Source: Methanothermobacter sp049720995 (GTDB lineage: Archaea > Methanobacteriota > Methanobacteria > Methanobacteriales > Methanothermobacteraceae). Taken from it: a stretch of DNA of 64,000 nt. Positions within the stretch are counted from its first letter, which is position 1, and every line of letters starts with the position of its first letter. Of the stretch, positions 52,287-61,794 are shown in pieces. The DNA is taken from positions 77,138 to 141,137 of the forward strand of contig NZ_JBNASF010000002.1 of the NCBI RefSeq assembly GCF_049720995.1, given 5' to 3'. The position numbers were made by a program, and so were the translations under genes. Below the pieces are notes generated by a model, which saw only the letters and a program-made list of their open reading frames with translations, was not told the DNA's origin and did no database searches.

Positions 52287-52652
52287 ATGATGAAGAAAGA
52301 GGTGTTCAATAAGACAAGGGGCGCCGCTCTTGGTGCTGTGAGGTTTGCAGATACATTCCTTTCACGTTTCAGGGGTCTGATGCTCAGGAGAAATGTTGAG
52401 ACCGGACTTGTACTTGAAATACCCGAGGGACGTGGGAGATACGGCTCAGGGATACACATGTTCTTCATGCTTGTCCCGCTTGACGTTCTATTCGTTGATA
52501 AGGATATGCGAGTGGTTGATATGGCTGAACTCAAACCATGGCAGGTCTACAATCCAGTGAAACCTGCAAGATATGTTATAGAACTTAAAAAGGGAAAAAT
52601 TGAGGAATCTGGAACTCAAATAGGCGACATGCTGGAATTTCAGGATATTTAA
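52287..52652 (+). CDS. DUF192 family protein
   Basis: A 121-residue DUF192 protein: FLSRFRGLMLRRN, GIHMFFMLVPLDVLFVDKDMRVV and ARYVIELKKGKIEESGTQIGD are the family landmarks (RxxGLM and the IHxxxMxxPxDxxFxD core). The family is widespread, partly secreted and of unknown reaction; here no signal peptide is present. AGGAGA 5-6 nt before ATG 52287 supports this start. It is divergent from metK, with a TATA-like ATATAAATAAATATAA around 52249-52264. Confidence 0.88.
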   Translation: MMKKEVFNKTRGAALGAVRFADTFLSRFRGLMLRRNVETGLVLEIPEGRGRYGSGIHMFFMLVPLDVLFVDKDMRVVDMAELKPWQVYNPVKPARYVIELKKGKIEESGTQIGDMLEFQDI

Positions 52653-52699
52653 GATTCCGCACCAGGGAACCCTACCAGAACATGTGAAATTCCATGAAT

Positions 52700-53092
52700 C
52701 TAGGATCTCAACCTCTTTTTTATCTCCGAAATTGCGACCTCCGCCACCCTCCGAACCATTGGACTTTCATCGTCAAGTAGCACCTCAAGGTCCTTGACTG
52801 AATCCTCATCCCCGAGTATTCCAAGGGCCAGGGCACATGCGTATCTCACACCGGGTTTTTCATCCGAAAGATGCTCTCTGAGGGGCTCAACCGACCTTTT
52901 ATCATCAAAGGTTGCAAGTGCAAGTGCAGCCGCCTCCCTAACATGGTAGTCCTCGTCATCAAGGGCCTCTATGAGTGGTTCCACAGCCCGGGGATCTGCA
53001 ACCTCTGCAAGGAGTTCAGCAGCATCCTCACGCACAACCCAGTCCGGGTTCCTGAGTTCCTCAATAAGAAAATCAATCCTCTTACCTTCCAT
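52700..53092 (-). CDS. HEAT-repeat protein
   Basis: A 130-residue alpha-solenoid of four HEAT/PBS-lyase type repeats: DWVVREDAAELLAEVADPRA, DYHVREAAALALATFDDKRS, PGVRYACALALGILGDEDS and SPMVRRVAEVAISEI. Such small proteins are scaffolds or act in protein modification; no specific partner is shown. The start is ATG 53092, with AGGGGG 7 nt upstream. It lies between DUF192 and the DmrX-like gene, with its own upstream gap. Confidence 0.9.
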   Translation of the reverse strand: MEGKRIDFLIEELRNPDWVVREDAAELLAEVADPRAVEPLIEALDDEDYHVREAAALALATFDDKRSVEPLREHLSDEKPGVRYACALALGILGDEDSVKDLEVLLDDESPMVRRVAEVAISEIKKRLRS

Positions 53093-53208
53093 CAAAAAAC
53101 CCCCTGTTATCATATCTCTGTTCAGATGATAATTAAATTTTATGAAGGAGTGGCATGGGTGCTTTTCTTGAGCATTTGGTGTTGGAGGGGTTGAAATAGT
53201 TGAAGTGG

Positions 53209-53904
53209 TCAGATAGCCCCTAGAATCTCCCCGGGCCCCGCGAATACAGTTATACCATCCATCTCAGAGAGTTTCTCTGTGTTTCTGATGTCCACCTCCC
53301 TCATATGGATGGTTATTATCCTCCCGCCTGAGACAGCGCCATATGGACATGCTCTCTGACACAGACCGCAGCCCCTGCACTTCAGCAGCCTTATTTCAAC
53401 CCCTGGAACTATTGCGTCCCCTGGACATGCCGCCGCGGCAAGGCACTGCTCGCATCTCCTGCAGAGTTCAAGTTCAAGTTTTGATGGGAGGACCGTTTCA
53501 ACATCGCCCTCCTCAAGGTCCACCGGAACGCAGTACACAGGCACTCCACCCTTACCTGCCTGGGCCACTGCGTTTGTCACAAGTGTGTCGGCTATGCCAT
53601 GAACTATCTTGGCCACGGTATTGGATGTTACAGGGGATACCACCAGAAGATCATATCTACCCATGGAGAGCCTGCCTGTTATGGGGAAGCTGTAGCCCTC
53701 CCCACTTTCAAGCACAAGTTCCCTGTAGTATCCCCCTGAAACTTTCCTGACCCTATCAAAGAGGCCGTACATCCTCAGAACCTCTTCTGCAGCACCCGAT
53801 AGGAGGATGGTTACCTCGTGGCCCCCTGAAACCATCTCCTCCAGTGCCTCAACACTCTCAAGGAGCAGGTGCCCGGCCCCTGTGAATGCCCAGGCAATTC
53901 TCAT
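53209..53904 (-). CDS. Flavoprotein with two 4Fe-4S clusters (DmrX/AfpA-like)
   Basis: A 231-residue fusion of an FMN-binding flavoprotein domain (start MRIAWAFTGAGHLLLES, VVSPVTSNTVAKIVHGIADT near residue 90) and a C-terminal ferredoxin domain with cysteines in CRRCEQCLAAAACPGDAI and CRGCGLCQRACPYGAV. This layout is that of archaeal dihydromethanopterin reductase-like proteins (DmrX/DmrB) and archaeoflavoprotein. It starts immediately after the glyA stop, so it is co-transcribed with glyA, whose product uses tetrahydromethanopterin. A role in pterin or one-carbon redox is plausible. Confidence 0.87.
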   Translation of the reverse strand: MRIAWAFTGAGHLLLESVEALEEMVSGGHEVTILLSGAAEEVLRMYGLFDRVRKVSGGYYRELVLESGEGYSFPITGRLSMGRYDLLVVSPVTSNTVAKIVHGIADTLVTNAVAQAGKGGVPVYCVPVDLEEGDVETVLPSKLELELCRRCEQCLAAAACPGDAIVPGVEIRLLKCRGCGLCQRACPYGAVSGGRIITIHMREVDIRNTEKLSEMDGITVFAGPGEILGAI

Positions 53905-55176
53905 CTACTGGATCTCCATGTACCTGTAGGCCTCTGACTCCTCAAAGGCGTAGTGGACCTTTGTATAGGATGACATGAACTCTGAAACCTCTTCATTAAC
54001 ATCCCTGCCGTCAATAACAACCCTCTTTATGTATTCTGCAACCTCTGACATCTCTGACTCCTTCATGCCACGTCTCGTTATCTCCTGCGTACCTATCCTT
54101 ATTCCTGAGGGGTCTTCTGACCTGTTAACATCATCCCATGGGAGAAGATTCTTGTTGAGTATTATGTTGTTGGCTTCGAGTCTCTTGGATATCTCGGCGG
54201 CCCTGCCAATGTCTGATACATCCATCACAACCTGATGGGATTCTGTGAAGTCGAGGTGCTCACACAGTACGTTGAATCCAAGTTCATTGAGGTTCTCTGC
54301 TAGTTTCTTTGCGTTTCTGATTGTCTGTGCCGCGTATTCACTTCCAAACTCAAGCATCTCTGCGGTTGCTATTCCAAGGCCGGCCACATGGTGGAGGTGG
54401 TGGTTACTCACAAGTCCCGGGAAGACCGCCTCATCTATGTCATCTGCAAGTTCCTCCCTGCAGAGGATTATGCCTCCCTGGGGTCCGGGAAATGTCTTGT
54501 GTGTGCTTCCCACCAGCATATCGGCCCCCTCCCTGAGGGGATCCTGGAAGTACCCTCCTGCAATGAGGCCAAGGACGTGGGCGCCGTCGTACATTATCCT
54601 TGCACCGACCTCCTCTGCGGCCTCAACGGCCTCCTCCACAGGGTGGGGGAATAGAAAGAGACTTCCACCGAAGAGTATTATCCTTGGTTTGACCTCAAGG
54701 ATTTTCTTCTTCATTGCATCAGCGTCTATGTTCATATTTTCAAAGTCAAAGGGGTGTGTGTATATTTTGAATCCCCTCACACCGGCTGCACTGACCTTTG
54801 CATGGGATATGTGACCGCCATATGGGACCTCCATGGCCATTATGGGGTCCCCAACATCTGCAGTTGCAAAGAAGCATGCGAGGTTGGCCACAACACCAGA
54901 AGTTGGCTGGACATTCGCATGTTCTGCCCTGAAGAGTTTCTTTGAGAGTTCAATTGCCATCTCTTCAATCTCATCTATGTACCTGCAGCCCTCATAGAGC
55001 CTCTCGCCCGGAAGGCCCTCTGCATAGCGGTGTGAAAGGTCAGAGGTGAGGGCCTCCCTGACCCTTGAACTGGTTATATTTTCACTTGCTATGAGGTTGA
55101 TGCTTGACTCCATCCAGCTGTTATGATCCTTCATGAGCTCTCTTATCCTCTCGGTATAATCCTGATTGCTGACCAT
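53905..55176 (-). CDS. glyA: Serine hydroxymethyltransferase
   Basis: A PLP enzyme that interconverts serine and glycine; in methanogens it passes the carbon unit to tetrahydromethanopterin. The PLP lysine is in VGSTHKTFPGPQGGI near residue 230, with NVQPTSGVVAN and DGAHVLGLIAGGYF upstream. At 423 residues it matches archaeal GlyA. GGAGATGAT before ATG 55176 sets the start; a longer frame upstream has no ribosome site. Confidence 0.96.
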   Translation of the reverse strand: MVSNQDYTERIRELMKDHNSWMESSINLIASENITSSRVREALTSDLSHRYAEGLPGERLYEGCRYIDEIEEMAIELSKKLFRAEHANVQPTSGVVANLACFFATADVGDPIMAMEVPYGGHISHAKVSAAGVRGFKIYTHPFDFENMNIDADAMKKKILEVKPRIILFGGSLFLFPHPVEEAVEAAEEVGARIMYDGAHVLGLIAGGYFQDPLREGADMLVGSTHKTFPGPQGGIILCREELADDIDEAVFPGLVSNHHLHHVAGLGIATAEMLEFGSEYAAQTIRNAKKLAENLNELGFNVLCEHLDFTESHQVVMDVSDIGRAAEISKRLEANNIILNKNLLPWDDVNRSEDPSGIRIGTQEITRRGMKESEMSEVAEYIKRVVIDGRDVNEEVSEFMSSYTKVHYAFEESEAYRYMEIQ

Positions 55177-55377
55177 GAAAATCATCTCCATTAGGAAATA
55201 GTTAAAATTACAATATAAAATTGGTGCCGCCAATTTACCTGCAGCCAGTCATGAGCCCAGGAGATGAATCTGCAATAGAACATGGAAAAGGCGTTTTTAT
55301 GAAATAGCTGCAGAAATAGCATTGAAAGATTAAATCAGTTAGCAGATAAAAGAAATGGTTTTGATGGGCCGGCCCAT

Positions 55378-57357
55378 CTATTTTGAAGCAGGTTCGTTGA
55401 GTGCAGCTTCGATCTGAGCCATGATCTGCTCTGTTTTGAAGTGCTGCTGGTCCATTGCACCTGATGGACATGCTGCCACACAGGTACCGCAACCCTTACA
55501 GAGGGCCACGTTAACGTTGGCTTGCCCTTCCTCTATGCTTATGGCACCGAATGGACAGAGCTCAATGCAGACCTCACAACCACCGCAGACGTCGGAATCT
55601 GTAACTGCGATTATTGGCTCAATTTCCACTTCACCCTTGACCATGGGTATTGCTGCACGTGCAGCTGCACCTGAAGCCTGTGCAACAGCGTCAGGAATGT
55701 CCTTTGGACCCTGAGCCACACCTGCAAGGTACACACCGTCTGTCAGTGTGTCAACAGGCCTGAGTTTTGGGTGTGCTTCCATGAGGAAGCCGTCTGCAGA
55801 TTTGGATAGACCGATTGTCTGCCTGAGTGTCTCTGCACCCTCCGGTGGCACGAGACCCACACCAAGGACAACCATGTCGTAGTCGTACTCTGTGAGCTTA
55901 CCGAGGAGTGTGTCCTCTGATCTCACTGTGAGTGTGAGGTCAGGGTTTTCGATGACCTCAGCAGGTCGTCCCCTTATGAATTTGATTCCGTATTTCTCCT
56001 GTGAGCGTTTGTAGAATTCCTCGAATCCTTTACCGAATGCCCTTATGTCCATGTAGTAGAGTGTAACCTCTGTGTCAGGCATTTTGTCCTTGATGAGCTG
56101 TGCGTTCTTCATGATGTACATACAGCAGACACGGGAACAGTAGGGTTTTCCAACCTGTTCGTCCCTTGAACCGACGCAGTGGATGAATGCGACCCTCTTT
56201 GGTTTTTCTCCGTCTGATGGTTTGAGGACCTTACCATCGGTTGGACCTGATGCGTTGATCATCCTTTCTAGTTCAAGGCCTGTTATGACGTTTGTGTGCC
56301 GGCCGTAACCGTATTCGAGTTTCTCTGTTGGGTCGTAAGCATCGTATCCTGTTGCAACGATTATTGTACCAACTTCGATTTCGATTTCCTCTGGTTCCTG
56401 GTCGTGCTTAACGGCTCCCCTTTCACAGACCTCATCACAGAGCATGCACTCTATACAGTAGTCCTTGTCAATGGTTGCGCATAGCGGGACAGCCTGTGGG
56501 AATGGTATGTAGACAGCCTTGGTCATACCGATTCCCTCGTCGAAGTAGTTGGGCATCTCGATCGGGCATACCTCTACGCAGGAACCGCATCCGGTACAGA
56601 GGTCCTCGTCTATGTACCTTGGTTTCTTCTCTATTTTGACCTTGAAGTTACCTATGTAACCGTCAACTTCCTTAACCTCGGCGTAGGTTATGAGTTCAAT
56701 GTTTTCGTGTTTACCGACATCCACCATTTTTGGTGCAAGGATACACATTGAACAGTCGAGGGTTGGGAAGGTTTTGTCCAGCTGACCCATTCTTCCTGAG
56801 ATACTTGGCCTCTTCTCCACCATGTAGGTCTTGAATCCCATGTCTGCCAGGTCAAGGGCGGCCTGTATACCTGCAACCCCTCCCCCAATGACCAGGGCCT
56901 TGTCATCCACACTAACCTTTGATGCCTCCAGGGGCTCCAGGAGTCTTGCCTTGGCAACCGCCATCCTCACAAGGTCCTTGGCCTTTTCTGTTGCACCCTC
57001 AGGGTTGTCCATGTGGACCCATGAGTCGTGTTCCCTTATGTTTGCGAATTCGAAGAGGAACTGGTTGAGTCCTGCCTCTTCAACACATCTCCTGAAGGTT
57101 GGTTCGTGGAGCCTTGGGGAACATGCAGCCACAACTACCCTGTTTATTCCGAGTTCCTTGATGTCCTTCTGTATCTCAAGCTGACCTGGGTCGGAGCAGT
57201 AGTACTTGTAGTCCTTTGCAACCACAACGTTTGGTAGTTTCGCAGCGTAGTCCCTTACAGCCTCAATGTCGACCACACCGCCGATGTTTACACCGCAGTG
57301 ACAGACGTAAACACCGATTTTTGGTTCTTCCATTGTTTCTTTTTTTTCTTCTGCCAT
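55378..57357 (-). CDS. hdrA: CoB-CoM heterodisulfide reductase subunit A
   Basis: The FAD and iron-sulfur subunit of the HdrABC-MvhADG complex, where electron bifurcation couples heterodisulfide reduction to ferredoxin reduction. In order: CHCGVNIGG (near residue 15), the FAD motif VIGGGVAGIQAALDLA (near 153), DCSMCILAPKM, ferredoxin motifs CTGCGSCVEVC and CIECMLCDEVC, and a C-terminal pair CGGCEVCIELC and CKGCGTCVAAC. The length of 659 residues is typical. It is encoded alone, away from hdrBC, as known in Methanothermobacter. GGTGATC is the ribosome site. Confidence 0.97.
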   Translation of the reverse strand: MAEEKKETMEEPKIGVYVCHCGVNIGGVVDIEAVRDYAAKLPNVVVAKDYKYYCSDPGQLEIQKDIKELGINRVVVAACSPRLHEPTFRRCVEEAGLNQFLFEFANIREHDSWVHMDNPEGATEKAKDLVRMAVAKARLLEPLEASKVSVDDKALVIGGGVAGIQAALDLADMGFKTYMVEKRPSISGRMGQLDKTFPTLDCSMCILAPKMVDVGKHENIELITYAEVKEVDGYIGNFKVKIEKKPRYIDEDLCTGCGSCVEVCPIEMPNYFDEGIGMTKAVYIPFPQAVPLCATIDKDYCIECMLCDEVCERGAVKHDQEPEEIEIEVGTIIVATGYDAYDPTEKLEYGYGRHTNVITGLELERMINASGPTDGKVLKPSDGEKPKRVAFIHCVGSRDEQVGKPYCSRVCCMYIMKNAQLIKDKMPDTEVTLYYMDIRAFGKGFEEFYKRSQEKYGIKFIRGRPAEVIENPDLTLTVRSEDTLLGKLTEYDYDMVVLGVGLVPPEGAETLRQTIGLSKSADGFLMEAHPKLRPVDTLTDGVYLAGVAQGPKDIPDAVAQASGAAARAAIPMVKGEVEIEPIIAVTDSDVCGGCEVCIELCPFGAISIEEGQANVNVALCKGCGTCVAACPSGAMDQQHFKTEQIMAQIEAALNEPASK

Positions 57358-57469
57358 TAGATCACCTTACATAGGGATATCTAGCAATGATATTTATTTG
57401 ATGTAAGGTATAGCACAGTGCTAAATAAACATTTCTATCAAAAACTTTAAGTAAGATTTATATACTATT
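57358..57469 (-). promoter_or_regulatory. hdrA promoter and structured leader
   Basis: On the minus strand a TATA box (AATAGTATATAAATCT, about 57454-57469) predicts a leader of about 75-80 nt. The leader holds a 13-bp palindrome TAGCACAGTGCTA (57411-57423). It also holds a perfect 9-bp inverted repeat ACCTTACAT (57409-57401) and ATGTAAGGT (57372-57364) with a 28-nt loop. The 3' arm covers AGGT of the ribosome site AGGTGATC (57367-57360), so the hairpin could hide it. Confidence 0.65.
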
Positions 57470-57539
57470 ACATTTATTTTAATCAAATTGCTAAAAATTA
57501 AAAATATTTTCATTATATTCCGAATTTGAAATAAATTTT

Positions 57540-58439
57540 TCAGAGTATAAATGACCATGCTGGCAGTGACACAAGGCCCAGTACCGTGCTCATGAATATG
57601 CATGATGATACAAGGTCAACGTCAAGGTCATTCTCGATTGCAAGTACCGCTGCAAGCATGGCCGAGGGCATTGAGGCTTCAAGCACAGTTACAGAGAAGT
57701 CCAGACCCTTAAATGATAAGATGTAAACAATGAATGCCGCAATTAGAGGGGATACTATGAGTCTCAAGGTACTCACAAATGTTGCTTCAACCATTGAATC
57801 CCTCAGGAACCTGAAGTTCAGTGAAAGACCAAGTGAGATCATGATGAGGGGAACCGCTGCACCGGCCAGATAGCCAAGAACCGTGCCTGCAATTCCCGCA
57901 GGTAATCCCATCAGGTTGAAGGTAAGACCCAGTATGAATGCCCAGAGGGGTGGGAAGGTGGCTGCCCTCTTAACGACTGCAGTCCCCCCAGACCCTGAGA
58001 TAAATGATAGGATAAGCCCGAGGAATGTGAACATTACAGTTGTGCCTGTATCATAGAATATGGCCCTTAAAAGACCCTCAGATCCAAATATTCCCTCAGT
58101 CACAGGGTAACCCAGGAAACCTGAGTTCATCATGGCTGCAGCCACAATCATCCCCCAGGTTTTCCGGGAATCCATGCCCCTCCTTCCCGCCCACAGGGCT
58201 GCTATGGTTCCAGATAATGCCCCGGTGGTTATACATACCAGTGGTATCAGGAATAGATCCGCTATTCCGCTCAAATCAGCCCTGTAGAGTGATGTGAATA
58301 TCAAGGAGGGTATTGCAAGGTTGATGACAATCCTGTTGAGGGGTGATGCATCCTCCTCCCTCAGCATGCCACTCAGTTTAAGTGCATGTCCTGTGAGGAC
58401 AAGGATCAGTATGGAGAGAACCGTTTCAAACGAGCCCAT
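57540..58439 (-). CDS. AEC family permease (auxin-efflux-carrier-like)
   Basis: A 299-residue membrane protein with about ten helices in two halves, the layout of the AEC/BASS superfamily. Typical parts are SPLNRIVINLAIPSLIFTSLY near residue 35, MMNSGFLGYPVTEGIFG in the middle and EASMPSAMLAAVLAIEND near the end. The substrate is unknown; family members move dicarboxylates or other organic anions. ATG 58439 is preferred; an in-frame TTG nine bases before is possible. No ribosome site is evident, and it begins 17 bp after radA, so it may be co-transcribed. Confidence 0.88.
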   Translation of the reverse strand: MGSFETVLSILILVLTGHALKLSGMLREEDASPLNRIVINLAIPSLIFTSLYRADLSGIADLFLIPLVCITTGALSGTIAALWAGRRGMDSRKTWGMIVAAAMMNSGFLGYPVTEGIFGSEGLLRAIFYDTGTTVMFTFLGLILSFISGSGGTAVVKRAATFPPLWAFILGLTFNLMGLPAGIAGTVLGYLAGAAVPLIMISLGLSLNFRFLRDSMVEATFVSTLRLIVSPLIAAFIVYILSFKGLDFSVTVLEASMPSAMLAAVLAIENDLDVDLVSSCIFMSTVLGLVSLPAWSFIL

Positions 58440-58456
58440 AAAAATCAAAATAGGGT

Positions 58457-59392
58457 TTAATCAACGATACCTGCTTCTGTTATCTTGAAGACACACTCAC
58501 CCTCCGGGAGGTGGGGGCTGTCAACAAGCCTCGCTATCCTCTTACCTGCAAGTCCCTTCTTGAGCCACAGCCGGTAGGTTGCTGCATGGCCCAGGACATG
58601 TCCGCCTATCGCCTTTGTGGGGCTTCCAAAGAAGGCATCGGGTCTTGCCTGAACCTGGTTTGTTACGAAAACCGCTGCATTGTAGCTGTTTGCTATGTTC
58701 TGGAGGGTGTGGAGGTGCTGGTTGAGCTTCTGCTGCCTTGTTGCCAGGGCCTCCCTCCCAACATACTCTGCCCTGAAGTGGGCTGTGAGTGAGTCCACAA
58801 TCACGAGGCGTATGTTCTTGCCCTCCTGTATTAGCTCATTCACCTTCTCTGCCATGAGTATCTGGTGACTTGAGTTGAATGCCCTTGCAATGTGTATCTT
58901 ATTGAGAACCTCATCAAGGTCCAGCTCAAAGGCATTGGCTATCTGCTCTATCCTTTCTGGACGGAAGGTGTTCTCTGTATCTATGAACACAGCCTCGGCA
59001 TCCAGACCGCCCATTTCCTCTGGCAGCTGCACAGTCACTGCAAGCTCATGGGATAGCTGGCTCTTACCTGACCCGAACTCTCCGAAAACCTCGGTTATTG
59101 CCTGTGTTTCAATCCCGCCGCCTATGAGTTCATCCAGGGCCTTGCTACCTGTTGTTATTCTGCCCACGTCCTTTCGACGTTCCATCACATCAAAGGCTGT
59201 TTCAAAGTCTATCTTCTCAGCCCTTCTGGCAGCCTCTATCACCTTTTCAGCCACGCCCTCACCAATTTCCGCCTTCACAGAGAGTTCCTTGGCTGTGGCT
59301 GTGGCAAGACGCATCATGTCCCCGAATCCTGCGTCCCTTAATTTCTGTGCCGTTTTGGCCCCTACATTTGGTAGATCTTCAAGTTCAACCAT
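58457..59392 (-). CDS. radA: DNA repair and recombination protein RadA
   Basis: The archaeal RecA/Rad51 recombinase, which forms filaments on single-stranded DNA and catalyses strand exchange. The N-terminal helix-hairpin-helix LPNVGAKTAQKLRDAG, Walker A GEFGSGKSQL near residue 103, Walker B RLVIVDSLTAHF and the polymerisation segment are present. The length of 311 residues is usual. It starts 23 bp after rpa, which makes a recombination operon with its single-strand-binding partner. Confidence 0.97.
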   Translation of the reverse strand: MVELEDLPNVGAKTAQKLRDAGFGDMMRLATATAKELSVKAEIGEGVAEKVIEAARRAEKIDFETAFDVMERRKDVGRITTGSKALDELIGGGIETQAITEVFGEFGSGKSQLSHELAVTVQLPEEMGGLDAEAVFIDTENTFRPERIEQIANAFELDLDEVLNKIHIARAFNSSHQILMAEKVNELIQEGKNIRLVIVDSLTAHFRAEYVGREALATRQQKLNQHLHTLQNIANSYNAAVFVTNQVQARPDAFFGSPTKAIGGHVLGHAATYRLWLKKGLAGKRIARLVDSPHLPEGECVFKITEAGIVD

Positions 59393-59415
59393 TTTAATCT
59401 CCCTTAAATTTCATT

Positions 59416-61794
59416 TTAAAGTTCAACCTTCACAACCTTTCTGGGTATGAACCTCAGTTCCTCATTGTATTCATCAAAATCCGCCTTTCCAATAACCTCC
59501 ACGGTAACGCCATTGAGGTCCTCAACCCTCTCCTCAAGGGCTGATTCATCTGCAGACTGATTTATGATATCAACAACCTCCCCCGTGGACATTCCCAGGA
59601 TTTTTTCAGCCTCCCTTCCAAAGAAGGTTATGAGGACCTCACCGGTATCATCCATGATCCTTCCAGGGATCATCAGGAGGTACCGTGGCTCATCCACAAG
59701 GGCGCCGCAGAAGTTACAGATGTTCTCATCAGAGAGTTCAAGCCTCTCATTGCACGATGGGCACTTTATGGATAGAATTCTCCTGCCTGACATTTCTGTG
59801 AGTTCACCCTTTATCATGACATTTCTTGAATCCCCCGGAAGGTCCTCAATGTTTACCCGTGGATAGAGGATTTCCTGGAGCTCATCAAAGGAGGGTAACC
59901 CTTCAATATCCCTTTCAGTTGCCGGTTCAATCCTTGAACTTCTCCCTATGCTGAGTTCAAGCCTCTCTCCACCCAGATCATTCCTGTAGATTACGCGGGG
60001 GTTTTCTATTCTCACCGCATCTCCAATGCTCAGTTGTTTCTCCGCAGCATCATCCCAGAGACTTGCCCTTATGGATCCTGTATCATCAGCAAACTCAACG
60101 GTTCTCACAAGGCCCGGTGTCCCGTCCCCCCTCTGGAACTCCCTGGGATCAAAGAGATCAACCACCCTTGCAATTATCCTTATGTTCCTGTCGTCCTCCT
60201 CAAGTTCATCAATCTTCTTTGTGGTGTAGAACATCTCCTCAAGCTCCTCAAAGGAGGGCAGGTTCTCAATATCCTCAGGAAGGGGTTCCACTATCCTGGT
60301 TGTTCTTCCTGTGTTGAGTTCCACGCTGTAAAGCCCGAGCCTTATGCGGGCATTCTCTATTCTCACAGCATCCCCCACATTCAGGGGTTTTTCTGCCTTT
60401 TCATCCCAGAGACTGACCCTTATCGTGCCTGTCTCATCTGCAAGTTCCATTGACCTCACGATGCCGGTTCCATCCTGCCTCTCAAATTCCCTCGGGTCGC
60501 TGAGGCTGAATATCCTACCTGCAACATCCACCTCCTCGCCCTCATCCTCCATTTCAAGTATTTCGGCTATCTTGAGGGGTCTCAGATGCTCCCGGTACTC
60601 CTCAAGGACCTTAAGGAGCGAACCATCAGATTCAGGGTTGACGGTGATGCGAGTGTTGAAGTTGGTGTTGATGCGGTATGACTGGTTGAAATCATCAAAT
60701 TCAACCCTTGCACCGGATATCCTGACAATGTCCCCCTTGTTGATCTTTATGCGGCTGTCCTCATCCCAGAGTGTCACCCTCGCAGAGCCGGTATCATCTG
60801 TAATCTCAATGGATCTTACAGAACCTGTTGTTCCATCGTTTCTTTCAAATTCCACAGGGTCATGAACCCTTGTTACAAGGCCCATCACGGTTGCACTCTC
60901 CATTTCATGGAGGTCCCCTATCTTAATCACCTTCTCACTGTACTCGGGAACATCATATTCGCCCGGCACAATCCTGGTCAGGCTGGTGTGGGTGAGTGTT
61001 ACACTGTCATCCCTTCTTCTTGTCTGGGCCCCCAGTATTTTAACCGCGTCTCCCTCATTAAGACCAAGTTCCTCCACAAGGGTGACGTCGTTGTTCCAGA
61101 TGGTGTAGGTGGTTGAACCGGTTTCATCCATTATTTCAAGTGAAAGGAACCTTCCCTCACGGCCATCCCTCTCAAAGGTCCTCACCCGTGATATGCCTGT
61201 TATTCTCGCAATGACGTTGACCTCCTGGTCCTCTGCAAGGTCAGCTATGGGGGTTATCTCCTCCCTGTATTCTGGAAAGTCCGGGAAATCCGCGGGGTCA
61301 AGGACCTCAACCCTCGACCTTGGCATCAGATGGGCTTCCTTTCTGCCTCCAAATCCGCCCCTTATTCTAACATCCCTTATCCTGATCACATCTCCCTCAT
61401 TGAATTTTTTGAGGAGCTTCATGTTCTCTGTCCAGAAAACGGTTCGAAGTTCCCCTGTATTATCTGCAATTATCACATTGGCAAGTTTTCCCTCTCTTCC
61501 CTTCCTTGTGATGAATGTCCGGGGACTTGATATTTTCATGACCCTCCCTGTCACCGGGGTCTCTGCACCCTCCTCAAGTTTGGATATGGTATCCATCCTG
61601 TGCTCTTCCTTCTCTGATAGCATTGTATTTTCATCCCTGAGGATCTCATCAACCACCGTCGTTGCAATTGCAACATCATCCATGAATTCTACGTCCCCAT
61701 ATTGCTCTTTCCTTTTCTCTATTAGCCTTTGGAATTCCTCAAGGGACATTCTGTCCTTAATCCTTTCATATTCCCTCTTAAGTTCTTCCTTCAT
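59416..61794 (-). CDS. rpa: Replication protein A, single polypeptide with six OB-fold units
   Basis: A 792-residue single-stranded DNA-binding protein. I count five tandem OB-fold units, each with a core like VRSIEITDDTGSARVTLWDE, starting near residues 76, 185, 285, 400 and 520. A sixth C-terminal unit contains the zinc finger CPSCNERLELSDENICNFCG near 690. The repeats differ in their aromatic DNA-binding residues. The 5' end has no other gene for 326 bp. The pairing with radA fits a shared role in replication, repair and recombination. Confidence 0.95.
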   Translation of the reverse strand: MKEELKREYERIKDRMSLEEFQRLIEKRKEQYGDVEFMDDVAIATTVVDEILRDENTMLSEKEEHRMDTISKLEEGAETPVTGRVMKISSPRTFITRKGREGKLANVIIADNTGELRTVFWTENMKLLKKFNEGDVIRIRDVRIRGGFGGRKEAHLMPRSRVEVLDPADFPDFPEYREEITPIADLAEDQEVNVIARITGISRVRTFERDGREGRFLSLEIMDETGSTTYTIWNNDVTLVEELGLNEGDAVKILGAQTRRRDDSVTLTHTSLTRIVPGEYDVPEYSEKVIKIGDLHEMESATVMGLVTRVHDPVEFERNDGTTGSVRSIEITDDTGSARVTLWDEDSRIKINKGDIVRISGARVEFDDFNQSYRINTNFNTRITVNPESDGSLLKVLEEYREHLRPLKIAEILEMEDEGEEVDVAGRIFSLSDPREFERQDGTGIVRSMELADETGTIRVSLWDEKAEKPLNVGDAVRIENARIRLGLYSVELNTGRTTRIVEPLPEDIENLPSFEELEEMFYTTKKIDELEEDDRNIRIIARVVDLFDPREFQRGDGTPGLVRTVEFADDTGSIRASLWDDAAEKQLSIGDAVRIENPRVIYRNDLGGERLELSIGRSSRIEPATERDIEGLPSFDELQEILYPRVNIEDLPGDSRNVMIKGELTEMSGRRILSIKCPSCNERLELSDENICNFCGALVDEPRYLLMIPGRIMDDTGEVLITFFGREAEKILGMSTGEVVDIINQSADESALEERVEDLNGVTVEVIGKADFDEYNEELRFIPRKVVKVEL

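Noticed and set aside
52193..52534. N-terminal extension of metK by 114 codons
   Set aside because: It overlaps the divergent DUF192 gene and lacks family similarity; GTG 52192 has AGGAGGT and gives the normal 401 residues.
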